A DNA stretch of 64,000 bases, taken from Ephydatia muelleri. Taxonomy: Eukaryota > Porifera > Demospongiae > Spongillida > Spongillidae. Positions 39,480 through 51,424 of this stretch are shown in pieces. The position numbers and the translations under genes are program-made. Positions within the stretch are counted from its first letter, which is position 1. Every line of letters starts with the position of its first letter. The notes beneath the pieces are model-generated. The model was not told the DNA's origin and did not search any database. It worked only from the letters and a program-made list of their open reading frames with translations. The DNA lies in the NCBI GenBank assembly GCA_013339895.1, contig JABACO010000004.1, positions 6,211,582 to 6,275,581 on the forward strand, written 5' to 3'.

Positions 39480-40460
39480 AGTTGTTTCAGTGATGTACGT
39501 AATGACTTCTGTTTTTTGGTTGTCTTATGCTTGCACTGCTTGTAAATTTCAAGCCAGGCACCAGCAGTGGAATGTCTGCTTACTGCAATCACATATGTAC
39601 AATTTCTCTCAAAAGCTCATCACAATGTTCCTGTTTGCAAATGTCTGCAGATAGGATGCTCCAGTACAACTGAACATTTCAGCTTCTAACACAGAATGAA
39701 AAATATCATCCTTCACCTGTACATCATTCGTGTGATGTTGTGTTGAGATTGCAGAGCTTATTCTGTACAATAAGTTCAACCTGTTGGAAAAATAGAAATG
39801 TACAGTCACTAATTTCAAATAGATTGCCTCTATTTATTAGTTTAGTCCAAGTTACAGGGTATTGCAATAAGCTTGTTTCATCTCCACTAACTATGCAAAT
39901 TTGCTGACTTAACAGAATCACTTTTTTTATGCTTTTTCAGAAGCTTATGTGGTACATACCCTGCTGCATATCGAACTATATTCAGTTCATCTTCACTAAG
40001 AATAGTCCTTGGCTGTGGTGTGAGCTGCTTGAGAGGGGTGGCATCGACCTTGAAATGAAGCTTTCATACAATTTTCGGTTTACTCGTTGTTGTATAAAGG
40101 AAGAGAGATTTTCTTTGATTGAAGGTGGTCCAAATCGATACCAAACCTGTTGACCGTATGGAATGAAAGTTCACCCACAACTTTTGACGCTGAATAGTCG
40201 GTGCACTACAAGTACTACCAGTAGGAGTAGTTCTTTCTTCACGATTAGTTGCGCCACCGAGCGCTTTCTCCAGTGCCCCCATTACCGAAATAGCAAAAAT
40301 TTCAAATTCAGTACTATGTTCCTGTATCGAATGTAAAACCGACTATTTTCACCTCATTCAAAGCTTTCTTCAATCGCAAAGGCGTTCCCTGGAGCAAGGG
40401 ATCTTCCAGTATAGCTTTTAACCGCTTTCACTATTTCAGATTCAGCCATCGAACATATAT
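39480..40460 (-). pseudogene. Repeat-derived gene of an unnamed family, fragments
   Basis: Minus-strand pieces: MAESEIVKAVKSYTGRSLAP near 40450, ILSEDELNIVRYAAGYVPHK near 40010-39950, FHSVLEAEMFSCTGASYLQT near 39690 and STAGAWLEIYKQC...KSLRTSLKQ near 39560-39490. The RYAAGYVP and SxAGxWxExYKQ motifs recall a multicopy predicted family in sponge genomes whose function I do not know. Introns or frameshifts separate the pieces. It converges on the P-like transposase. Confidence 0.4.
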
Positions 40461-40521
40461 TTCACGGGCGTTGCCAATCCAATATCTATGGTTGAACAAC
40501 CGGGCGCCGGTTGATCAACGG

Positions 40522-40523
<2 letters not shown>

Positions 40524-40552
<29 letters not shown>

Positions 40553-42720
40553 TGAGGCAAGTAATGGCATACAAATGCTCTTATAAACTGCCTATCTATA
40601 TGGGGAAAGTTTACAAAGGTTGGAAAGGTCATGTTTAGATAATAATGATTTGAAGACTTTAACATCTTTGGCTGTACAATGTGCTGAGGTACACATATGA
40701 ATTACTCTGTTGCTGAAGAAATGGTACCTGCATGAACGATGGGGTATACACTTGTGCTGGATTTTACATGAGTGACCACGTGTAGTAGAAAGCAGGGGAT
40801 TATTAAAAAAAGTCATCACGTTTGAGGTCAACAGTCTGATACACAATCTTGTAACACAAGACTAAGTCAGAAGATATTCAAGTGATTGGAGGCCAAGGTT
40901 AAGAAGCCTATCAGAATAACTAAGTTCTGAAATACCAGTACGTTTACATATAGTCCTAGTGAAGAAACGTTGAACACGCTCAATACACTTTATATCAGAG
41001 ATTAACCAAGGACTCCATATAGGTGAGTTATATTCTAGTATAGGCCTTACATAGATCTTATAGGCCAGAACCAAGATATGAGGATCATTAGAAATAAATC
41101 CCTTTAGTAAAGACCAAAAGCCTTTGCAGCAACATAAAAACAATGAACATGAGGTTTAAGATCAGAGCTGAGATGGACACCATGATCACTAAATTGAAGT
41201 GACTGACTGTAAAGGTACACTGCCTATTGAACATTGCAGAGAAGGAATATTCGGATTTCCAAATGAAATGGATACACATTTCTGTGATGCAACTGACAAT
41301 TGCCATATATCAGACCATGAAGGAAAAAGAGACAAGCACTTAGCAATTGCAGTATTATCATGGTTTGGATGAGCATGATAAAATTTAGTATCATCAGCAA
41401 ACATCTTGATTTGAACAGGGTGGGGAATAGCATCTGGAAGATCATTAACATATAACAAGAACAGTAGTGGGCCTAGAACTGACCCCTGTGGTACACCGCT
41501 AACAACAGGCAACAGCTTAGACAAACAATTCCCAATATATATACACACTGTGAACGACCATTTAAGAATGATGATAACCATTTCAAGATCTGGGGTGCCA
41601 TACCATATGCTTTAAGTTTGAGTATCAATTTAGGATGACAAACAGTATCAAAAGCATTTGCAAAGTCAATATAGACTGCATCAACTTTAAGGTGATTAAT
41701 CAATGGATATTGTCCAATCATTCAGAGTAGTTAGTAATTGTGTGCAAGTAGAGTGTCTAGAAAGAAACCCAAACTGGTCAGCAGATATTAGCTGATGTGA
41801 TCTGAGATGAGATATAATAGATTGAGATACAATGGATTCCATAACTTTGCAAGATATACAAGTTAATGATATTGGAGGATAGTTTGATGGCAAAGAATGA
41901 AGGCCTTTTTTATAGACAGGGCATACAAAGGTAACCTTCCATGCTTTAGAAATGATACCACTATCAATAGAATCATTAAAAAGTAAGGAAAGCGGAAAGG
42001 CAATAGCAGAAGCAATTGATTTGAAAAACAAAGCAGGGAATCCATCAGGGGATTTGGAACATTTAGAAGGAAGGTGAAGTAATGCATCTTGGACAATATC
42101 AGAAGAAAACGTAATAGGTGCCATTAGAACATCTGCATTCACTCGAGGAGCAAAAGATGGTAAACTGCCATCATCATTAGTTAATACTGATGCAAAATAT
42201 GTATTAAGCAATTCACATTTTTCAACATTTGATATAGCAAAAGAACCATCACTTTGCAGAAGAGGTGGAATACGGTGTGAAGCACTGATCATTGAATTAG
42301 CATAAGAGTAAAACTTTGACAAGCTTTTACTGCAGACAATTTTGTGTTCATGGTTCGATCGAAATTGTTGAACTGCATTTTCATACTGTCTAGAGATTTC
42401 ACGATACTTATGTTTATCAACATGATACCATCTTCGTTTTTGTTTTAGTAGAAGTCTGATGTTTTGGGAAGTTTATGACGTTTAGGCTTCACAGGGCAAA
42501 GAGGGACAAACTCAGTTATACATCTATCAAGAATACTGCTAATTGAATTCCAGAAGTCATCAACACCATAACACTTCTCATGTAGCAAAAACCAATCAAC
42601 AGAATTTAGGTAGGATATGATGGAGTCATAATCAGCCCTGAAAAAATTTCTAACCAGAATATGATCATCAGGAAAGTAATGCTGACATATGATAGAGTAT
42701 TCGACAGATAAATGGGATCC
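40524..42720 (-). mobile_element. 5'-truncated LINE (Jockey/CR1-type) with (ATT)n tail
   Basis: Encodes a non-LTR reverse transcriptase. Minus-strand pieces in order: RNFFRADYDSIISYL linker (about 42640), SPDGFPALFFK and VCPVYKKG (41960-42060), LISADQFGFLSRHS (41790), VDAVYIDFANAFDTVCH (41680), [20 protein letters not shown] (41470) and the catalytic FADD in [11 protein letters not shown] (41400). RPILEYNSPIWSPW (41020), TRGHSCKIQH and KDVKVFKSLLSKHDL (40650) follow. The upstream endonuclease is missing, as is common for LINE copies. The 3' end is a (AAT)n run at 40524-40551 (ATT on the element strand). At least four frameshifts make it inactive. Confidence 0.9.
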
Positions 42721-42729
42721 ACCACAGAG

Positions 42730-43480
42730 AGATCAGCAAATTCAGCTTCCGTACAGAACATGTATACACATGTACGTAAACTGATGTACTAAATATCAGA
42801 CTGAGTTGAAACTTACACATATGAGGTGAAGGTAGCACCATCTGTTATTTGCTTGTTCCCCAGACTTGCAAACAAATGACCGATAAGAAGAATGAACAGA
42901 AATGACACACCATAGCACAATTTCTGAACAATATCAGTAAAATTAGGAGGGAGGGAGAGGAGCATGCTGTCCTGTATTTCATGACAGTCCTGTGCTTAAA
43001 CACCGCGATTTCATAATTGATAATATGTACGTTTCGAACCAAGTCGGAGAGTAGCACTAGGGAGTAGGGTCCCCTCGAAAAAACATTGAGACCGGATAAC
43101 TGGTCTTGAAACTCGCGGTCCGGGTGACCATATTCCTTATTCAGTTTTGGGGGGGGGGGGGCGGACCGTAATGCCATGTCACTGGCTTGCAGGTTATCGT
43201 TATCGATCCGAATGGGTCTATATATAATAACGCTTTCAACACAAAAGTACACCCATGCAGACGTGTGTCAGTGCTATGTCTAAACCTAGCGACCCGTTGT
43301 TTCGTGTTCGTTTGGTTCAAAGTGTAGGCCAGTTCTTGGTTGAGAGGACAACGGACAGCCATGAAGCAGCGTGACTTGATGACACAGACAGCCTTTTGTT
43401 GGCTGGAGAAGGCTGCATGCATGGTTGATATTAATAAGCATTCGGAACTGGAGAAGCTGCGATGGAAGCTTAATTATTAC
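42730..43480. other. No gene recognised
   Basis: This stretch contains a G14 run near 43148-43161. Open frames on the minus strand (42845-43492) have no domain. Confidence 0.4.
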
Positions 43481-43483
43481 ATG

Positions 43484-43752
43484 TACCGTCATATAACGAC
43501 CCCCCCCCCACCCCTCCGCCCCTTACGTGAGACCCTAAAAAAAATGGCATGTTTTTGAAACGAGCGTATCTCCAAAAGCATGTCAGTGCAATCCCAAATG
43601 GTCAGTTTTTATAAGAAAGAAGTGGTATCACAATATGAGTTTGAAAAAGGTACGTGGTGGCGTGACAGGTTTTGGAGATACGCTCGTTTGAAAAACATTT
43701 AGGGTCTCACGTAAGGGGCGGAGGGGGGGGGGGGGGGGTCGTATTCTACGGT
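43484..43752. mobile_element. MITE with ends CCTTACGTGAGACCCTAA
   Basis: The left arm (poly-C, CCTCCGCCCCTTACGTGAGA, then CGAGCGTATCTCCAAAA) and right arm (TTTTGGAGATACGCTCG, TCTCACGTAAGGGGCGGAGG, poly-G) are inverted over about 90 bases around a 90-base loop. The poly-C/poly-G runs (9 and about 16 bases) lie inside the ends. Confidence 0.85.
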
Positions 43753-43911
43753 AAGTAATCCTGTATTCGGTATTAATTCATCTTTGCAAATTTGAGGGTC
43801 AACATATTATTTAATCAACGCGCATGCGTCGAGTCCATGCAGTGCTGTTTCTCTGACAACGCCGTGAGTGATTTTACATCTGTGTTTCGACTAAAGACTT
43901 TAGTTTCGGAA

Positions 43912-44584
43912 ATGAGCATCTTTAAAGCTTGCTTTCTAGCTGGTGCTAGAAGATTTGCTGCACCATTTGCGAAGCTGCTTCGACGGTGTTCAAGAAAGAG
44001 TACAGCCACTGCGCGCACGGAATGCGTTCCACTCCCCAAGACCTCAGCACAAGATGAAACCTCAGCTGCTTTAGTGAATAGGTATGTTCATCGATCAGTT
44101 AACATGCACTGCATTAACTTATCTTTCAGTTTATTTATTCGACCATATTCTTTTCCGTACCCAATTAAGCGAGGCCTCTCCAACCGTGCCTAGAGAAAAA
44201 GAGCCTTGTTCTTCGGGATGCGAGGGATCCCATCATTGTTCTACTCCTCCCAAACGATTGTCCATAGACGTACCCTATTTTCTCTGCAGATTGTATGACA
44301 CCAAAGTGGCACTGAGAAATGTTGACTTGATAGATAATCGTCTAGAGGGAACCGTGCAAACATTGACCTCGGCAAGTTCAGAGACGGAAGAACACTTGTT
44401 CGTTCGCTGGTCAGATGACGGGTGGACTTCAATAAAGAATACCGAGGCCAGCAAAGTGGCTCCTAATATTTATTCCTTCGTCATTGAAAGGACAGCAGGA
44501 AGCACTGTCAAGATGGCCATTAAATATATCATTGGCGAGCACGAACTCTGGGACACCAATCACTTTCATGATTTTACCTTTTAA
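43912..44584 (+). CDS. PP1 glycogen-targeting regulatory subunit (PPP1R3-like, CBM21 domain)
   Basis: Targets protein phosphatase 1 to glycogen. Two exons: 43912-44081 (from ATG in MSIFKACFLAGARRF; the frame is open further 5', so the start is uncertain) and 44170-44584. The join AG|C at VNS-EASPTV keeps phase. The C-terminal 100 residues form a CBM21 glycogen-binding domain: TKVALRNVDLIDNRLEGTVQ, LFVRWSDDGWTS, YSFVIERTAG and IKYIIGEHELWDTNHFHDFT, matching the family's final WDNN-F-NY signature with Asp-Thr-Asn instead. A canonical RVxF PP1-binding motif is not obvious; PKRLSID may be a degenerate version. At about 194 residues it is shorter than vertebrate paralogs. AATAAA at 44854 fits as polyadenylation signal. 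The frame is intact. Confidence 0.8.
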
Positions 44585-44853
44585 TTTAGAGTGCATGTAG
44601 TTATTGTATTACTGTATGTGTAATAGTGAACAGAACGCGCACCCTATTTTGTGTTAATCACTAATGCGCGGTTCTGCGTGCATGAATACTAGCAGAGATG
44701 CAACTAGCTACTGCTATTCACCGAAAGAAAGGGAAAAAAGATTATGCACTTCTTTGATAAGATCTCGTGAGGGTGTATAATAGTATCATGCCAATTACAT
44801 TTTTAGATTCAGCATCGATTTCTGAACGGAATGTATTTTAATTGTTGCTTGTA

Positions 44854-44859
44854 AATAAA
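44854..44859 (+). terminator. Polyadenylation signal of the PPP1R3-like gene
   Basis: AATAAA lies 270 bases after the stop, within GTAAATAAAAACAATG. Confidence 0.5.
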
Positions 44860-45060
44860 AACAATGCACAGCAGTAAACAACTGCTTGTCCGGTTGGATG
44901 TTCAAGTCTATAACTCCTCTATTTATTGTAGTTAAGGTTATTATGCATGATCAAGAGAAGATCGTAATTTAACAATCATATTGGTGTACTAAATTAGTTC
45001 TATAAATGACTACACAATGTACATGTATAAACTATTATGCTGCTACAAAACGAAAAGCAG

Positions 45061-45383
45061 TCATGCAGACGTGTATTTCAACCACTGGCTTGGGGAAGGG
45101 CAGGTAAATGGCCCATGGAACTCCAGCCTGGACATAGTCTCTCTGCTCCAACTGCTGTAATTACCTACGTACAGCCAATGGAATGCAGGACCAGCCCACA
45201 ACTGTTGGAAGTGGGTGGGATAGACTTCCTCATCCCTATTGACACGACTCACCCAAGATGGAAGAGCAGAGTGATGATGTGGAAATGATATCTAATGCCG
45301 CAGGTTTCCTCTGTCCCTTCCAGCTATGAGACTGTCAGCAGGTGTGCTGTTGTCTCTTGTTATGCCATGACCCTTCTCCACAC
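45061..45383 (-). pseudogene. Retroelement C-terminal module fragment (copy 2)
   Basis: The minus strand reads EGHGITRDNSTPADSLIAGR then, one base out of frame, RGKPAALDI and further GLVLHSIG. This is the PADxLI...RGKPAALDI core of the module also seen at 48157 and 49113. The stretch about 45305-45380 is an inverted copy of 48157-48230, so the two copies flank TRIM-like gene B head-to-head. Confidence 0.55.
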
Positions 45384-45389
45384 TATGAA

Positions 45390-45505
45390 TTGTTAAAATA
45401 GAAAGTCGATAGCGTTATCCGTTGGGAAGTTATAGCGATTCAAACGCGATGCATTTTTATAACATTTTAACCGTGGGGCAATTTTCGCGGAAACTGTCCC
45501 ATATG
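45390..45505 (+). mobile_element. Half copy of the 50205-50440 MITE
   Basis: AAGTCGATAGCGTTATCCGT, CGATTCAAACGCGATGCATT and AACCGTGGGGCAATTTTCGC match the right arm of the palindromic MITE at 50.2 kb almost exactly. The left arm is absent. Confidence 0.85.
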
Positions 45506-45658
45506 AAGGACCAGATAAATTTAAATCTAATACTGGGATTTGACGTACATATATAGTGCTGCACATTTATCAACACCGTTAAACTTTAATTTCAATCATG
45601 TTTAAATAACCATTTGACAATAGCATCACAGTAATGCACATTATGTCACATTCACTTT

Positions 45659-47845
45659 TCAAACACAATACTTCAATACAGTGTTAGCACTATTGTTAGC
45701 AATGAACACACTGCCATCTCTGGAATCTAGCGCAGTACCAGAGGGATTCTCCAGATTCCCCACTGTGTGGATCTTGTTTCCCTCAGGATCATAGATGGAG
45801 AGACAATGGCCACCATACTCACTTACAAGGCTGTAACCTTCATCATCTAGGGCTAGTCCTGTGGGACCATTAGGATCACCATACATTCTGACATAGACAC
45901 CTTCTTCGGTAAACACTTTGACAGACTTTGAACCATAGGATGCAACATGGATGTTTCCCTGAGGGTCCAAGCCAAGACCCCATGGAGACAGAAAACTATG
46001 ATTGCCTGAGCATTTACCATCTATGGTTAATAACCAACCACCATTTTCATTGAATATTTGTATCCTATGGTAACTCTGATCAGACACAATCAGTCTTTTG
46101 TTGGAGTCTGTGATGATACTCACTGGGCAATTGAACTGTCCCTGACCTGATCCCCGCTGACCAAACTTATGAAGGAACTTTCCACTTGATGTCAGCTTCT
46201 GTATACGATGATTGCATGTATCAGCAACATACAACATATTTCCCTTGATGGATAAACCATATGGTGAGGAGAAGTGACCATCACCATTTCCATAACTACC
46301 TATGGTATTTTTCAGTTGACCTATTTGATCAAACACATAAATGCAGTGATCATGGCTACTTACATAGATGTCTCCATTGTCATGGATAGTTACACATAAT
46401 GGCCTATTACACTGGATCACTTGTTGGGCATTACATAAGGTATGGTAGTCACGTTTAGGTTTAGGCCTCACATCAAGGTCATTAGGAGTATTCTGTACAT
46501 GCTGACCATCCATTGTGATGAAGAGCTGGTGAGGACCAGCAGTGTGAGGTGTGAGGGTGATGGTGTAGGTACCATCCCTGTGGTCCTCCACCTCTCCATA
46601 CACAACTGCTCCATTATGGGTCTTGGACCTCATCTCACCCTTCACCTCTACACCACCATGTGGGTACTCCTCCCCCTTTGAGGTCTTGCTTTGTACCTTC
46701 ACATGGTACCTGGTCCCTACCTTGGCTACTGATGTGGATGTCCATGTGCTTGAAGATGGAGAAGGGAAAAATACAATAATTTCACCCAATTCGGATAGCT
46801 GCCTGACAAGATCATCTGTTTTCACAGACACAGATATGTTGCTGTGTTGGTTTGGAGTGAGGGAAATGGTCTGGACCCTCTTGCAGGGTGGCCTGCAGTT
46901 CAGTGGGTATGAGTCCTCCCAGTGCTACAATCTCATGGTCAGTGTGGGTCTGCAGGATCTGGGAGGCCATATCAGTGTAGTGACCAATGTCTCCAACCAC
47001 CTTCTCAAACTGTTCCTTCTGGAGGGTCAGAGCTGTTGTCTTGGACAGTGAAATGGCCTCCAACTCTGATAATAGTGTCTTTTTCCTTTCTTCTAATGTT
47101 TGTTGGAGCATTTCAAAGGTCTGGTTGATGGCCAAGAAAGCATTTCTTTTGGATATCTCCACTTGTTCTATCATCCTGTTATTTACATCAATGGCTCCAG
47201 TCAGCTTTGTCACCACCTCTTTGCATTTTCAAGTGCTCCTGTGATTTCCATCTGATGGGTCTTTGCTACTGTGGATATTTCCTTCACAGTGTGGCTTTTG
47301 TGGGTAACTGTACTACAGTCACGGCATACCAGCAAGCTACAAGTCTCACAATAAAATCAATTATTGTCCTCATGGTTAGGCTGAGAGCAGTAATGATCTC
47401 TTGGCTTCATGGTGGTATGCAGTTGTCTGGCTCCCTCCTGGTCTAGTCCAACAATTTTGTGTTTTGAAAGTTTTCGGCTGCTACTATGGTGGTCATGACA
47501 ATGCTTGCACAGGAACTGGTGACACATACAACAGAACACCACTGCAAGACCATTGCGTCCATCTACACATTCATCACAACACACCTCACTGTTGCTGACC
47601 ATTATGGACATATACCCTGCTACGTCTACGTCAAATCCAAGATAGAGATTCTGGGGGAGAACACTGGCCCCTCCTGCTGGGATGTTGGTGTTTCGTTCAC
47701 TGATGGGACTTTGGAACATTTGCTGGGAACCACTTTTCTCTATCTCATGATGGAGACAACAGGAGTGCAAACATTGCAGAATTCTCGGATCATTGTAGGG
47801 CTTGGAGCACACACCACAGGTAATGTGTGGAAATGGTTTCTCCAT
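45659..47845 (-). pseudogene. TRIM-like gene B (RING, B-boxes, coiled coil, filamin repeat, NHL repeats), broken
   Basis: Paralog of the gene at 25.2 kb, same strand and architecture. The start MEKPFPHITCGVCSKPYNDP is at 47845. The RING is damaged: the CLQC cysteine is deleted (CLHSCCLHHEIEK) and CPIC reads SPIS, so zinc binding is unlikely. B-boxes follow (CDECVDG, CSQPNHEDNN), then an in-frame TGA at 47357-47359 where gene A has a sense codon, then FYCETC. One-base frameshifts lie near 47219 (deletion) and 46883 (insertion). From 46831 the frame is clean to the stop at 45659: a filamin repeat (residues about 20-105 of this part) and about five to six NHL repeats (e.g. FSSPYGLSIKGNMLYVADTC and GQFNCPVSIITDSNKRLIVS). 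The intact C-terminal half could still be expressed from an inner start, but I see no evidence for that. Confidence 0.85.
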
Positions 47846-48156
47846 AATCACACTGTTGGTAGTGAAGAGTACAATAACTAGTAAGGATATGCCACTGTTT
47901 AACACAAGGGCATTTATTAGATTGACATCAATTAAAGCTTGTTATGAATGCTATTCAGTACACAGTTGTGCCATAGCATGTATTACTTGCTTAGCAAAAG
48001 CATGCAATGTATAAGATGATCTGTATTTAAGAAAAATGGCATCCTTAAAATCCTTTTAAATAAATGGCCTATAATGATACAACCCTATACGAATCTGGTT
48101 GTTTGGAATGTGGTCGTTGACCTCTGTTGTCATGCAAACATGATCAACAGTTAGTG

Positions 48157-48260
48157 ATGAGAAGGGTCATGGCATAACAAGAGACCACACCACACCTGCT
48201 GACATTCTCATTGCTGGAAGGGACCGAGGCAAGCCTGCAATATTAGCATATGGAGAATGA
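48157..48260 (+). pseudogene. Retroelement C-terminal module fragment (copy 3)
   Basis: EGHGITRDHTTPADILIAGR then DRGKPAILA. This is the core of the dispersed module, with about 80 bases in inverted orientation to 45305-45383. Confidence 0.55.
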
Positions 48261-48269
48261 GTGGTCACT

Positions 48270-49110
48270 AAAGTTGTAAAAGTTACTTTTTTTGTTTCTG
48301 ACATTCCAGTACATGGCTTCTGTTGTGCATATTTACAAAAGACAAATATGATTTTTTTAATTATCTGTGATCGATTTTTATACAATATTCAAGAATAAGG
48401 GCTATTAATAATGTACAGCAAAAACCTGTACTTGATAATTACTAACTATTCAAAGACGATACTTCTCTTGCAGCAATGGAATCTTGTTGCTCAGTATCCT
48501 CTGTCCTAGAAAATACCCCATTTAGGCAAAATAGAAGTATTCGTAGACAAGTACTTAAAATGTATTTTCCTGACTTAATTATGGTATTTCACCAGCTATA
48601 AATCTTGATTCGTGTTGGACTTTTCACTTGCAAATAACAATAACAACTCAGTTCATGATTTCTGCAACATATTTAGAACTATCCCCACAAGTCACTATTT
48701 TCATATACAAGGTCAGTTTCTATACTACATATTACACTTTGTGTGTGTACCGATACACTTGTGTTTATGCATGTATGCCTTAAGAAGGTTTGTACATGCA
48801 TACTAAAGTTGTAGGTATGCAGCTACATTTATACATACATAGAGCCATGTGCATGTGTGTGTGGTGGTAGAGATATGCAGATCTTATACATGTACTTGTA
48901 GGCTTTTCTAAGAGTGACTGCATGTCGTGACCTTTTGCTGAGGTGGTTACATGTATACATACCATCATTTGTTTTACAACCGCTGGGGTTTTAAGATCAA
49001 TGCAATTATAAAATGTGGCAATGCAGGCTGTCTACTGTTTGATTGGCAGTGTGAAAAAATAAATCGTTGTGAGTTTGAGTACAAAGTACAGGTGGTTAGT
49101 TAATCTCCTC
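48270..49110. other. No gene recognised
   Basis: AT-rich. It holds several TACATGTA motifs and no domain-bearing frame. Confidence 0.4.
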
Positions 49111-49112
49111 TC

Positions 49113-49437
49113 TTGTCCTGTAAAACAGGTGTCACTCACCACAATCAGCTGTCTAACATGTTTATTGAGTTCTGCCATCCTGCCCACCTAGGAGTGAGGG
49201 TAGAGTTGGCCAGGGGTCTTACACCTGACCTAAGCCATACCTGGCCAGCGGATGTACTTGTCCTTGATTGGGAGAGAGGGAAACATGCTGCCTTTGACAT
49301 CATGGTGACCTCTCCCTTAATCCCCTCAATCCTAACAGCAGCAAGCCTGTCTGAGGGGGCTGCAGCAGAGGAGGCTGAGACCAGAAAGCCAAAAATCAAT
49401 GACTCTAAGTGTTTGAGTGGCTGGGTGTATACAGCAT
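49113..49437 (+). pseudogene. Retroelement C-terminal module fragment (copy 4), best preserved
   Basis: One open frame covers CKTGVTHHNQL, FIEFCHPAHLGVRVELARGL, WPADVLVLDWERGKHAAFDI and VTSPL, then AAAEEAETRKPKINDSKCL. In the family the usual order is a C-H-C knuckle, then PADVLV..W..GK.AAFDVTV.SPL, then ERKH..ND.KC.ELGW. The D...(x)FD.TV pattern is compatible with a PD-(D/E)XK (restriction-like) fold as in C-terminal endonucleases of R2-type retrotransposons; this is inference. It runs out of homology after SGWVYTA. Confidence 0.6.
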
Positions 49438-49537
49438 ACCCAAACTATCTTTATATGTACATTTGTACATTTGTGTATATACAGAGCACCATACACCAAT
49501 TAGCCAAGCTTGAAATTGAGGCAGCAACCTCTCCATA

Positions 49538-49592
49538 ACACACACACACACACACATACACACACACATATACACACACATACACACACATG
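49538..49592 (+). repeat. Interrupted (CA)n microsatellite
   Basis: CACACA with TACACA interruptions. Confidence 0.9.
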
Positions 49593-50204
49593 ATGTAATC
49601 CGCAGTTTCCTCACAGTTTGTTCTCAAACAGCCTCTCCCCTACTAGGCTTAGTCACTTCTCCAAGGTGTCTTCTCCATGGCCTCTCTCCTCTCCTAACCA
49701 CAGTACCTCCAACAGTCAAACAATCACTTGTGAACACCCCATGCATATCTTGCACACTATAAAGCCTCAGGCAGTACTCTCCATCAGACATTCAAACAAT
49801 GATCCCCTTCCCTTGTGCGCTCCCTGGGTCCAGCCTCATCAGAGTTCAATGGGTTATTTGATCCACTTTGTCTTGTGAGGCAATCTACGAGAATGTTCCC
49901 TGAATTGCAGTGGCAAGTGTAGCATTGTGTAAACTTACGATGGGAGCAGACCGTACAGTTATGGCTAGATAAGAACTCCACCTGCACACAACAGCAATAA
50001 AAAAGGTGAGACAGTCGCTCCTTCAGTACAGAAATTCTTGGCAATGTACATGTACACTTCATATACATGTTTTGGACACCAGTTTTGACTTTGTGCATAG
50101 ACGGAGCGCTCAATTGACAGCGACCCGGCTGGATTAGCCTCTCGACAAACAAATAAATGACAAGAAGCAACTCAACCATTTTTCAGCCTTTATATTACTA
50201 AATT

Positions 50205-50440
50205 TGGGACAAAATTGCCCCACGGTTAAAATGGGATAAAATGCATCGCGTTTGAATCGCTATAACTTCCCAACGGATAACGTTATCGACTTCCTATTTT
50301 CAACACTTCATAGTGAAATAGTGTAGTATGAAATTGTTGAAATTAGGAAGCCGATAGCGTTATCCGTTGGGAAGTTATAGCGATTCAAACGCGATGCATT
50401 TTTATAACATTTTAACCGTGGGGCAATAGACTGTCCCATT
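50205..50440. mobile_element. 236-bp palindromic MITE
   Basis: The arms (GGGACAAAATTGCCCCACGG, CGCGTTTGAATCGCTATAAC, CAACGGATAACGTTATCGAC) are mirrored to the right around a loop near 50300-50340. A half copy lies at 45390-45505. Confidence 0.9.
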
Positions 50441-50449
50441 TTATTATAA

Positions 50450-51110
50450 ATTCAAGCTTTCTTTCCTTTGGAATACATGTATGTATGGGAGATCATCCAG
50501 AGTTGACCAACCCTTATCTAACAGAAATTGTAAGGTCTGCCCCCTTGGTAAAGTTTATGTAGTACAAAACCACCAATCTGACCCTTGATGTAATCTGGAG
50601 GTCTACCTGGATGCTGAGTACGCCAACACAGCCACTCCCATACCATGGTCTGCTCTCAAACAGCATCCCCCCCTCTTCTTTTCTCAAAAGCCTCCGCATC
50701 TCCTCTCTTCCACCACAACACCCCCATATCTCACACACAACACTACATGTAGCACACTTTTAAAACATAACCAGCACAAAAAGCATACCCAAGCTTACGC
50801 ACATGTATACTACCCAGCTTCAATCCGGCAGCGGTAGGTGGTTTTTAGTGTTACTTAAACTTTACTACGGGTGCAGACCTTACCAAATCTGATATACTCC
50901 CTTACATGCTAAACTTTTCGCCTGAAAAATGTAAAACGGTTGGTTGTGGATAATTTCTGCAAATCCAGCCAGTTTCGAAAACACGTACGTGTGCATATCC
51001 AAGAATGGCAAAAATTGCGCCATTCCTGCCATGAAGGAGCAACAGTCTACCTTTATATCTAAACTGCAGATGGAGTTTCTTATCAAGCCACAACTGTACA
51101 GTCTGCACCC
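50450..51110. other. No gene recognised
   Basis: Mixed AT-rich DNA; short frames at 50880-51140 have no domain. Confidence 0.35.
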
Positions 51111-51113
51111 ATG

Positions 51114-51234
51114 GTACACAGCAAAAACAGATTGATGCATATCACTAGAATCAATAATAAGGCACTCGTTTTCAAAAACGAAGTGCCCTATTATCGATTT
51201 CTAGTGACATGCAACAATCTGTTTTTGCTGTGTA
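51114..51234. repeat. Near-perfect 120-base hairpin
   Basis: ACACAGCAAAAACAGATTG and CAATCTGTTTTTGCTGTGT bound halves that pair almost throughout, meeting at CTCGTTTTCAAAAACGAAG. The size and completeness suggest a very young foldback element, or possibly a structured RNA. A second, short palindrome (CATAGACAGTAAAGTCTACT to 51366) lies 100 bases on. Confidence 0.85.
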
Positions 51235-51424
51235 AGTTTACACAACGCAACCTGAGCCCATATCAAAGACAATTCAACCTTTCTGTGAACTGTTGTTGAA
51301 AGAGTAAAAAAGTCCAGCAGCTTCTGCGTGCAATCATAGACAGTAAAGTCTACTTTACTATCTATGGTGTAATTCATCGATACACACTCAACACAGGATT
51401 GCAAACAGTTCTCACTACTTATAT

